DNA of 64,000 nt from Sphingomonas sp. (GTDB lineage Bacteria; Pseudomonadota; Alphaproteobacteria; Sphingomonadales; Sphingomonadaceae). Positions 28,629 through 35,531 of this stretch are shown in pieces (positions within the stretch are counted from its first letter, which is position 1; each line of letters begins with the position of its first letter). The stretch spans positions 62,001-126,000 of the forward strand of contig NZ_JAIXHL010000008.1 of the NCBI RefSeq assembly GCF_030145815.1. Reading direction: 5' to 3'. The notes below the pieces were generated by a model that saw nothing but the letters and a program-made list of their open reading frames with translations, made no database searches and had not been told where the DNA came from. Position numbers and translations under genes: made by a program.

Positions 28629-28775
28629 CCTCCCCCGCAAGGGGGAGGTGGCACGCGCAGCGTGACGGAGGGGGAGGAAGCACGCCGGCTGGAAGTTTGG
28701 GGGCAAGAGACGCAAGGACACTGCCGTCCTCCCCCTCCGTCGCCTTCGGCGCCACCTCCCCTTCGCGGGGGAGGA
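28629..28775. repeat. Paired CCTCCCCC hairpin repeat, copy D
   Basis: CCTCCCCCGCAAGGGGGAGG at the left and CCTCCCCTTCGCGGGGGAGG at the right, with GTGACGGAGGGGGAGGA and its complement inside. With copy C it fills most of the 430-base space between lysK and the divergent feoAB, so these repeats are not simply terminators. Confidence 0.85.
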
Positions 28776-28834
28776 TATTTTGTCACGTGATTCCCGCTGG
28801 CATTTCCCCGTCGCTCTTGATAATCGCTCGCAAC

Positions 28835-29083
28835 ATGACCGACTCCCTCGCGCGTGCGCCGCGCAACCTTCCCGCCACCGTCGCCACGATCGACTGGTCC
28901 GCGCTCGCCCCGCACGAAGTGCGCCGCCTGCGCGAATTCGGGCTGGATGAGGGGGTCGAGGTCGAACTGATCCGTCCGGTCGGCTGGTTCGGCGGCCCCG
29001 CCGCGGTGCGCATCGGCCGCATGACCGTCGCGCTGCGCCGCCACATCGTTCAGGCGATTCACCTCAAGGCACCCGCCGCATGA
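28835..29083 (+). CDS. feoA: FeoA family ferrous iron transport protein
   Basis: An 82-residue SH3-like FeoA domain: LAPHEVRRLREFGLDEGVEVELI, then GGPAAVRIGRMTVALRRH. It assists FeoB in ferrous iron uptake at the cytoplasmic face. ATG at 28835 gives MTDSLARAPRN. Its stop overlaps the feoB start as ATGA. TTGATAATCGCTCGCAA just upstream vaguely recalls a Fur box, but I would not annotate it. Confidence 0.88.
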   Translation: MTDSLARAPRNLPATVATIDWSALAPHEVRRLREFGLDEGVEVELIRPVGWFGGPAAVRIGRMTVALRRHIVQAIHLKAPAA

Positions 29084-30927
29084 ACGCCCAGCCGCTCGTC
29101 GCCCTGGTCGGCAACCCCAATGCCGGCAAGACCGCCCTGTTCAACGCGCTCACCGGCGCGCGGCAAAAGGTCGGCAATTATCCCGGCGTGACGGTCGAGC
29201 GCCATTCGGGCCGCCTCGCGCTCAACGATGGCCGCCCGGTCGAGCTGGTCGACCTGCCCGGCACCTACAGTCTCGATCCGTCCAGCCCCGACGAAGCCGT
29301 CACGCGCGACGTCGTGCTCGGCAAGCAGGAGGGCGAGCGCCTCCCCGACGCGCTGATCGTCGTCGCCGACGCCTCCAACCTCGAAAACCATCTGCGCTTC
29401 GTGCTTCAGCTGCGCCAGCTCGGCCGCCCGATGGTGGTCGCGCTCAACATGATCGACATGGCGACGCGCGACGGCCTGACGATTGACGCCGATGCGCTGT
29501 CGGCGGAGCTGGGCGTGCCGGTCGTCACCACCGTCGCGGTGCGCAAGCGCGGCCTCGACGAACTGCGCGCCGCGCTCGACGGCGTGCTGCGGGCAAGCCG
29601 CCCTGCCGCCCCCGCCACCCCCGAATCCGATATCACGTACTTCCAACGCGATGCCCGCCGCATCGCCACGCTCGCCATCACCGATCAACCGCGCAGCCGC
29701 GCCTTCACCCGCGCGGTCGACAATGTCGTCCTGCACCCGGTCGCGGGCTGGCTGATCCTGATCGCCATGTTCTTCGTGATGTTCCAGGCGGTCTACAGCT
29801 GGTCCGAAGCCCCGATCGGCTGGATCGAGGGGACGCAGGAATGGCTCGGCACCCATGCGCAGGAGAACCTCCCCAGCGGCTTCATCGGCGATCTGGTGGT
29901 TCAGGGGATCATCGCCGGCGTCGGTTCGGTGGTTGTGTTCCTGCCCCAGATCCTGATCCTGTTCTTCTTCATCCTGCTGCTCGAAGCGACCGGATACATG
30001 GTCCGCGCCGCCTTCCTGATGGATCGCCTGATGTCGCTGGTCGGCCTGTCGGGCCGCGCCTTCATCCCGCTGCTGTCGTCCTTCGCCTGCGCGATCCCCG
30101 GCATCATGGCCGCGCGCTCGATCGACGATCCCAAGGAGCGGCTGACCACGATCCTGATCGCGCCGCTGATGACCTGCTCGGCGCGACTCCCGGTCTATAT
30201 GCTGATCATCGGCGCGTTCATCCCGGCGCGCGACGTGGCCCCGGGCATTGGCTTGCAGGGGCTGGTGCTGTTCGGCCTCTATGTCTTCGGCATTGTCGGC
30301 GCGATCCTCGCCGCCTTCGTGCTGCGCCTGACCGCGACGCGCGGCAAGAGCGGCGGCTTCATGATGGAAATGCCGCGCTACCAGCTCCCCTCGATCCGCG
30401 ATCTGCTGATCGGCTTGTGGCAGCGCGCATACGTCTTCCTGCGCCGCGCCGGCACGATCATCATGGGCGTCACCGTCGCGCTCTGGCTGCTCGCCTCCTA
30501 CCCCGTCGCACCCGAAGGCGTGAAGCAGAGCGAATATTCGGTCGCCGGCCGCATCGCATCGGGCCTCGAAGTCGTCCTCGCCCCGATCGGCTTCAACCAT
30601 GAAATGAGCCTCGCGGTGATCCCCGCCATGGCCGCGCGCGAAGTCGCCGTCTCGGCGCTCCAGACCGTCTATGCGATCGACGCCCCGGACGAGGAAACCG
30701 GCGCAGCGGCTTTGGGCGAGAAGCTGGCACAGGGCTGGCCCCTCCCCACCGCACTCGCCTTCCTCGCCTGGTTCGTCTTTGCCCCACAATGCCTCTCGAC
30801 CATCGCCGTGGCGCGGCGTGAGACCAATGGCTGGAAATGGCCGATCGTGATGATCGTCTATCTGTTCGCTGCGGCCTATGTCGCGGCGGGGCTGACCTAT
30901 TGGACCGCGAAGGCGCTGGGGCTTTAG
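29080..30927 (+). CDS. feoB: Ferrous iron transporter FeoB
   Basis: A 615-residue inner-membrane iron transporter with an N-terminal G domain: G1 GNPNAGKT (11-18), switch NYPGVTVERHSG, G3 DLPGTYSL, G4 NMID. The membrane part has the two Gate motifs, including SFACAIPGIMAARSI and PVYMLIIGAF. It is shorter than E. coli FeoB (773) and similar to many alphaproteobacterial forms. No feoC follows. Coupled to feoA by a 4-base overlap. Confidence 0.95.
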   Translation: MNAQPLVALVGNPNAGKTALFNALTGARQKVGNYPGVTVERHSGRLALNDGRPVELVDLPGTYSLDPSSPDEAVTRDVVLGKQEGERLPDALIVVADASNLENHLRFVLQLRQLGRPMVVALNMIDMATRDGLTIDADALSAELGVPVVTTVAVRKRGLDELRAALDGVLRASRPAAPATPESDITYFQRDARRIATLAITDQPRSRAFTRAVDNVVLHPVAGWLILIAMFFVMFQAVYSWSEAPIGWIEGTQEWLGTHAQENLPSGFIGDLVVQGIIAGVGSVVVFLPQILILFFFILLLEATGYMVRAAFLMDRLMSLVGLSGRAFIPLLSSFACAIPGIMAARSIDDPKERLTTILIAPLMTCSARLPVYMLIIGAFIPARDVAPGIGLQGLVLFGLYVFGIVGAILAAFVLRLTATRGKSGGFMMEMPRYQLPSIRDLLIGLWQRAYVFLRRAGTIIMGVTVALWLLASYPVAPEGVKQSEYSVAGRIASGLEVVLAPIGFNHEMSLAVIPAMAAREVAVSALQTVYAIDAPDEETGAAALGEKLAQGWPLPTALAFLAWFVFAPQCLSTIAVARRETNGWKWPIVMIVYLFAAAYVAAGLTYWTAKALGL

Positions 30928-31049
30928 GGTGGGCGTCAATTGGGGTAGCTAACCCTCATTGATCTTCTGAAAGCTGCCGGTCGGCTAACGACCCCGTTGC
31001 GGCCGTTCCCTTTTGCGAGCTACCTCGTCGATAATTGGGAGGGTGCAGG

Positions 31050-31391
31050 GTGACGGACAATCGGATCGAAACGTTTGCAGATGTCCTCGCGACGATTTCG
31101 GGTAGGGCTGCCAATGCGTGGGTCTACCTGCCCGTTGGCGAGGAATGGAGTTTAGCGTCGCGGTCGATCACGCTGGTAAGCGACGAGGTCTCGCCTGAGG
31201 AAGAGGATCTTCCTGACGCCGGAGTTCCTGAGTTCGCGAAGCAAAATGGGCTTACACAAGCGATAGACGTTCTCGGGCTACAAGACGTGGTCTCGAATGC
31301 CCTGTGCCAGCGCCCATCCGCAACGCCCGAAGATCTCTTGAGAGCGTTCCTCTTTTACCGCCGTCAGGACGCATTCATCGAGTTTCGATGA
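31050..31391 (+). CDS. Hypothetical small acidic protein
   Basis: A 113-residue soluble acidic protein. GTG at 31050 follows GGGAGGG and is preferred over an upstream TTG. The C-terminal segment LQDVVSNALCQRPSATPEDLLRAFLFYRRQDAFIEF resembles a family of small orphan or immunity-like proteins, perhaps DUF7716, but I cannot confirm this. It has lower GC than feoB. No partner gene is visible. Confidence 0.6.
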   Translation: MTDNRIETFADVLATISGRAANAWVYLPVGEEWSLASRSITLVSDEVSPEEEDLPDAGVPEFAKQNGLTQAIDVLGLQDVVSNALCQRPSATPEDLLRAFLFYRRQDAFIEFR

Positions 31392-31734
31392 GGCAGCGAA
31401 ATCCGCTAACCACCCAATTCGCGACATTGCGCCGCTCGATCAGGCGGCTTGAAACCAGACATTCGGCGAAGGCCGAGATTTGCCCACGCGGCATTGTCGA
31501 TCCGCGACTTGCGCCTCAGAAAAGGCGACACCCCGGACCGGGCCAATGGCGCGTAAACCCGCGACATGTTCGCTTTGCCAAATCCGTCGCGCCACCCGAA
31601 TCTGCCGGATTCGGCCCGCCCCGCCTTTCGCGAACTCCAGTTAAACCACTGATATAAAACGACAATATCGAACATGTTTCCTACATGTTCTCATTCTGCC
31701 ATAACCCTGACCATGGCCAAGGCAAAGTCACACC
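31392..31734. other. Non-coding gap
   Basis: About 340 bases without a convincing gene. The left part is GC-rich and featureless. The right part (31640-31700) is AT-rich and holds the GAACATGT inverted repeat. A minus-strand frame at 31406-31675 (89 residues) has no family resemblance and no ribosome site, and I regard it as chance. Confidence 0.6.
31670..31690. promoter_or_regulatory. GAACATGT inverted repeat (possible operator)
   Basis: GAACATGT, 5 bases, ACATGTTC: a perfect inverted repeat with 8-base arms in an AT-rich stretch. It also reads GTTT-N7-GTTC, one mismatch from the alphaproteobacterial LexA box GTTC-N7-GTTC. It lies 250 bases upstream of ssb, with the DUF4169 gene between, so its target gene is unclear. 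Confidence 0.4.
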
Positions 31735-31908
31735 TCACTCCCGCCGCGCGCCGTCCAGATTTTCGCAAATCCGGGCGCGCTCGGCTTCGTCCGCCGCTTT
31801 CTGCGCCTTGGTGCGCCCGAATTTGGCGCGGTTCTCCACAGCCTTTGCGGTCGCCTGCGCCTTCGCGCGTGCCTTTCGCGCCTTGTTGAGGTTAAGGATA
31901 TCGGCCAT
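31735..31908 (-). CDS. DUF4169 family protein
   Basis: A 57-residue basic, highly helical protein beginning [20 protein letters not shown] and containing [20 protein letters not shown]. This is the pattern of the DUF4169 family, small proteins found in alphaproteobacteria whose function is unknown. ATG at 31908, stop TGA at 31737-31735. It is divergent from ssb, with 35 bases between starts. Confidence 0.75.
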   Translation of the reverse strand: MADILNLNKARKARAKAQATAKAVENRAKFGRTKAQKAADEAERARICENLDGARRE

Positions 31909-31943
31909 TCGTCCCTCGATATCGAATTACAAGCGGAGTGAAC

Positions 31944-32516
31944 ATGGCGGGCAGCGTCAACAAGGTCATCCTGGTCGGCAATCTCGGGCGCGATCCCGAA
32001 AGCCGGTCCTTTTCCAACGGCGGCAAGGTGGTCGAACTGCGCGTCGCCACCTCGGAAAGCTGGAAGGACCGCAATTCGGGCGAGCGCAAGGAGCGTACCG
32101 AATGGCATACGGTCAAGCTGTTCAGCGAAGGCCTCGCCAACGTCGCCGAACGCTATCTGCGCAAGGGTAGCAAGGTCTATCTCGAGGGCCAGCTCCAGAC
32201 CCGCAAATGGCAGGACCAGCAGGGCCAGGACCGCTACTCGACCGAAATCGTGCTGCAGGGCTTCGACGCCAAGCTGGTGATGCTCGACGGTCCCGGCGGC
32301 GGTCAGGGCGGTGGCGCGGGCGGCGGCGGTGGTCGCGGCGCGGATGACTGGGGTGGCGGCGACGACGCGTTCGCCGGCCAGTCGAGCAATCGCGGCGGCT
32401 ATGGTGGTGGCGGCTCGGGTGGCGGCTTCGGCGGCGGCAACCGTGGCGGTGGCAGCAGCGGCGGCAATGCCGGCGGCGGCTTCCCCGACGATCTCGACGA
32501 CGACGTGCCGTTCTGA
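31944..32516 (+). CDS. ssb: Single-stranded DNA-binding protein
   Basis: A 190-residue SSB. The OB fold covers about 1-110 ([59 protein letters not shown]). A glycine-rich linker of about 60 residues follows, and the tail DDLDDDVPF is the conserved peptide that recruits repair and replication partners. ATG at 31944 follows AAGCGGAG; a GTG at 31938 is possible. Its last nine bases are the left attachment sequence of the adjacent mobile element, and the reading frame is intact. Confidence 0.95.
   Translation: MAGSVNKVILVGNLGRDPESRSFSNGGKVVELRVATSESWKDRNSGERKERTEWHTVKLFSEGLANVAERYLRKGSKVYLEGQLQTRKWQDQQGQDRYSTEIVLQGFDAKLVMLDGPGGGQGGGAGGGGGRGADDWGGGDDAFAGQSSNRGGYGGGGSGGGFGGGNRGGGSSGGNAGGGFPDDLDDDVPF
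32508..32516. repeat. Left attachment repeat (attL core), CCGTTCTGA
   Basis: The nine bases encode Pro-Phe-stop of SSB. The identical copy at 42418-42426 is followed by TTTTTGAGCC, which I take to be the original sequence downstream of ssb. Upstream and downstream bases differ between the two copies, so the identity is exactly nine bases. Confidence 0.75.
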
Positions 32517-32524
32517 CTCCGGGG

Positions 32525-32637
32525 GTGTAACTAATCCTGTAACTAACCTCAATTCCACGAGGTAACAGCTGCAGATCAGGTTGTAACTGCGCCAGCGGTC
32601 ATGGCAGGTTCGGATAACGGGCTCCAAGTTGTAACTA
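32525..32637. repeat. Left-end recombinase site array (TGTAACT repeats)
   Basis: TGTAACTAA occurs at 32526-32534 and again at 32538-32546, 12 bases apart. GTTGTAACT is at 32580-32588 and GTTGTAACTA at 32628-32637. The same motif in reverse orientation is found only near the right end of the element. They are likely binding sites for the recombinases or an accessory protein. Confidence 0.6.
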
Positions 32638-32650
32638 GGGGCCCGTTTTT
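32618..32650 (+). terminator. Terminator at the left end of the element, with a TGTAACT site in its loop
   Basis: CGGGCTCC (32618-32625) pairs with GGGGCCCG (32638-32645, one G-T pair), followed by TTTTT. The 12-base loop contains the recombinase-site motif GTTGTAACTA. It would stop ssb transcripts from entering the recombinase operon and replaces the ssb terminator displaced by insertion. Confidence 0.65.
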
Positions 32651-32751
32651 CGTCCCATTCTGAGTCGACGCTAAAAGGCCGCCGGACAGCGTGTTGCAAT
32701 GGCGCGAGGTTCTTCATACGTTCTTCGGTTATTGCCGCGAGAACAGGGTCG

Positions 32752-33972
32752 ATGCAGCCGACAACCGATAGGAAGCGGGGACCGTATTACCGCAAGAACG
32801 TCCGCTTCGACGGCGGCGAACGGTTCGCGTTCATGTGCGCCCGGTCTACCGACCTGCCCGACGCATGGGCACTTCGATATGCCCTGGCCAAGCTCCGGCA
32901 GAAGTCCATCAACCTCGCCAACCGCGTCGTGGACTCGCTGTGCCTCTTCTACGAGTGGGCCGAGAACGAGGGTATCGACGTCACCCAGCGCCTCGAGTCC
33001 GGCGACCTGTTCTCGCCAATGGAGATCGAGAATCTCTCCGAATTCATGCGCACCAGCAAGAAGGCTCCACTCGAGATCGGCGCAATGAAGGTCAAGCGTG
33101 TCGTCGTCGGCAACACGCACAAGGACAGGATGAAGCGCGTCCTGGCATATGTGGATTGGCGGATGTCGCACATCTCGCTCGTCATGACCGATCAATCCCG
33201 CGTCTACTTCATCAACGCGCGGCTCGCCGTCCTGAAGAACGCGGTCGCCAACATCGCTGGCAGCAAGCAGAAACAGCGCGAGGCGCTCACCGACGAGGAG
33301 CTCGACTTCCTGATGCAGGTCGTCCGTCCGGACGATCCGCGCAACCCCTTCGCGCCGCATACGCGTGACCGCAACTTCTGCATCGTGCTGTTCTTCGTCG
33401 AGTTGGGCATGCGCGAGGCAGAGCCGCTCGTCCTGAAGTCCGAGCACGTGAATGTGGCTGGACGACACCCGGGCATCAGCATCGTGCCCAACCCCAACGA
33501 TCCCGAAGAGCACCGCACCGATCCGCCGCTCGTCAAGACCAATGGCCGCGACCTGCCCATCAGCCCGCTCCTGGCGTTCGCCATGGACAGGTACATCATG
33601 AAATGGCGCACCAAGCTGCCGGGCCACAAGAGGAACCCCTTCATCTTCCTCGAGACCAACGGCGGCGCGGCCATGTCGCTCGACGCGCTGTATGACATCT
33701 TCCGGACGCTGCGGGCACGCTTCCCGCACGATCTGCCGGCGGACCTGTCGTCGCATAGGCTACGCCACACCTGGAACTCACGGTTCCGGCGCCTGGCCTC
33801 TGAATACGGGTGGCCCGAGGCATTCCGCCGCATCATCAACAACTACATCATGGGCTGGAACAAGACGTCCGAGCAGGACGCGCGCTACGCTCATTCCGAG
33901 ATCGTGCGGGAAGCCGCGAAAATCCTGCGCGCCCTGCATGCACCCGCCGACGCGATGAAGGCCGCCGCGTGA
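32752..33972 (+). CDS. Tyrosine recombinase 1 of the trio (GinA-like)
   Basis: A 406-residue site-specific integrase. The N-terminal 170 residues are an arm and core-binding region. The catalytic domain shows Arg221 (LGMREAEPL), Lys262 (VKTNGRDLPIS), His335-x-x-Arg338 (SSHRLRHTW), Trp369 in the place of the second His, and the nucleophile Tyr379 (DARYAHSE). All essential residues are therefore present. ATG at 32752, with AGGG shortly upstream. Its stop shares one base with the next start (TGATG). First gene of the element's operon. Confidence 0.88.
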   Translation: MQPTTDRKRGPYYRKNVRFDGGERFAFMCARSTDLPDAWALRYALAKLRQKSINLANRVVDSLCLFYEWAENEGIDVTQRLESGDLFSPMEIENLSEFMRTSKKAPLEIGAMKVKRVVVGNTHKDRMKRVLAYVDWRMSHISLVMTDQSRVYFINARLAVLKNAVANIAGSKQKQREALTDEELDFLMQVVRPDDPRNPFAPHTRDRNFCIVLFFVELGMREAEPLVLKSEHVNVAGRHPGISIVPNPNDPEEHRTDPPLVKTNGRDLPISPLLAFAMDRYIMKWRTKLPGHKRNPFIFLETNGGAAMSLDALYDIFRTLRARFPHDLPADLSSHRLRHTWNSRFRRLASEYGWPEAFRRIINNYIMGWNKTSEQDARYAHSEIVREAAKILRALHAPADAMKAAA

Positions 33973-35531
33973 TGGCGAGTCTGCCGATCGCCGCTCTCGC
34001 AACATCCGCCCGCAGGTGGCCGCCGCGCGATACCATCATCGTCGATCGCGCCGGGCTGCCCGTGGACGTGTCCGGCCCCGTCTGGCGGCTGAACGACCCG
34101 ATGCGTGCGGCCTCTATCAACTGGGCGAACTTCCCGCTGACAGACTGCATCGCACTCGACGGGATCAAGGGATATCACGTCCACCTGATCAAGAATGGCT
34201 CTGCGGCGGCCGTGGCGAACGCGTTCCACCAGGTCAGCTTGCTCGTGCGGATGCCCGCCTTCCAGCAGGCCGCGGCGTCCGGGGAGGCCATTCCCTACCT
34301 CGCGCTCAGTCAGGCGCGGGATTACCTGGGGAAGGAGGATCAGTGGAAGCTGCACTACGGCCGCGCTATGTATCGCTGGTGCACGCAGACCGGATACGAC
34401 GGCTTCGACCAGCGCGTGCTCGACCAGATCGAGGAATGGCGGATCGGCGGCAACCGCAAGGGCGCTGCGGTCCGATCCCGTGATCCCAACGAAGGACCGC
34501 TGACGTCGAGGGAGGTGTCCGCGATCGTGACCGCACTGCGGGCCGCGCGGCTCACCGGGGCGATGCCGCTTCCGGAACAGGCGGCACTCGCCCTGGCGTT
34601 GGCGTTCGGCTCCAACTCCAGCCAGTTCGCCTCCATGCGCGAGGATGATGTCGAGCCCCTGCAGTCAGGTGGCGCTATCGCGGCCTGGATCGTCAGCATC
34701 CCCAGGCACAAGAAGGGCGAGGCGCTTTCGAGGACGTCCTTCAGGCGGCGTAAGCTCACCGGGCTCTATGGCGAGATCATCCAGGATCTGATCGAGTGGA
34801 ACGGGACGCGGCCCACGTTCGAGAACGACGCACGGCCCCTCATCCGCAAGGGCACGCTGCGCATGCGCACCACGTTCGACGACCAGTGGCAGGCCCACAT
34901 CTCGGCGGCGACCTTCACGCAGCTGCTGCAACGCGCGGTCCGGCGTCTGGGGATCACGACCTACGGGGGCAAGCCCCTCGAGGTGACGTGCCGCCGGTTC
35001 CGCTACACCCTTCCGAGCAGGATGGTCGCCAACGGGGCATCGCAGGCGGCGGTCGCCGACGTCCTCGACCACAGTGACCTTCAGAACGTGCCCGTCTACT
35101 GGGAGATCCACTCCGACATCGTGGACCAGATCGACACGGCGATGACGACCGCCCTCGCACCGCGTGCGCAGGCGTTCGCCGGGATCATCCGCAACGAAGC
35201 GGAGGCGATCCGAGGTGACGACGAGTCGAGCCGACGCTTCTTGGCCGACCCCGGGAGTAACCGGATCGAGGTGATCGGCAACTGCGGCGAGTTCCGCTTC
35301 TGCGGGATCACCGCGCCCTACGCCTGCTACACCTGCGTCAAGTTCCAGGCATGGATGAACGGCCCGCACCGGGAGGTTCTCGACCAGCTGCAGCGGGCGC
35401 GGGACCAGCGGGAAAGCCTTGGCCTCCATCCCAAGATGGTCGGGATCGAGGACGAACTCATCGAGGCCGTCACCGACACCATCGCGAGGATCGCCGCCAA
35501 GCGCGCCAGCGAAGGGTCAATCCATGATTGA
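33972..35531 (+). CDS. Tyrosine recombinase 2 of the trio, atypical catalytic residues (GinB-like)
   Basis: A 519-residue recombinase-fold protein. The C-terminal catalytic region keeps the box II Arg344 (CRRFRYTLPSR), LDHSD with His367 and the nucleophile position Tyr376 (VPVYWEI). The first catalytic Arg is not seen (AFGSNSSQFAS where GLR is expected), and Arg341 stands where the box II His should be. After the catalytic domain is a cysteine cluster C438-x5-C444-x7-C452-x2-C455, probably binding zinc. Its ATG overlaps the stop of gene 1; its end overlaps gene 3 by 8 bases. It probably acts as a partner subunit rather than a self-sufficient recombinase. Confidence 0.82.
   Translation: MASLPIAALATSARRWPPRDTIIVDRAGLPVDVSGPVWRLNDPMRAASINWANFPLTDCIALDGIKGYHVHLIKNGSAAAVANAFHQVSLLVRMPAFQQAAASGEAIPYLALSQARDYLGKEDQWKLHYGRAMYRWCTQTGYDGFDQRVLDQIEEWRIGGNRKGAAVRSRDPNEGPLTSREVSAIVTALRAARLTGAMPLPEQAALALALAFGSNSSQFASMREDDVEPLQSGGAIAAWIVSIPRHKKGEALSRTSFRRRKLTGLYGEIIQDLIEWNGTRPTFENDARPLIRKGTLRMRTTFDDQWQAHISAATFTQLLQRAVRRLGITTYGGKPLEVTCRRFRYTLPSRMVANGASQAAVADVLDHSDLQNVPVYWEIHSDIVDQIDTAMTTALAPRAQAFAGIIRNEAEAIRGDDESSRRFLADPGSNRIEVIGNCGEFRFCGITAPYACYTCVKFQAWMNGPHREVLDQLQRARDQRESLGLHPKMVGIEDELIEAVTDTIARIAAKRASEGSIHD

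Noticed and set aside
28473..28775. Possible CRISPR array because of repeated GC-rich hairpins
   Set aside because: The units are inverted rather than direct repeats with even spacers, and no cas genes are present.
28807..28834. A Fur box directly before feoA
   Set aside because: TTGATAATCGCTCGCAA has only partial similarity and poor symmetry, so an iron-regulator site cannot be claimed from it.
31406..31675. An 89-codon minus-strand frame in the gap before ssb
   Set aside because: Composition looks like translated non-coding DNA (many Arg, Ser, Gly), there is no ribosome site, and the frame begins inside the GAACATGT repeat.
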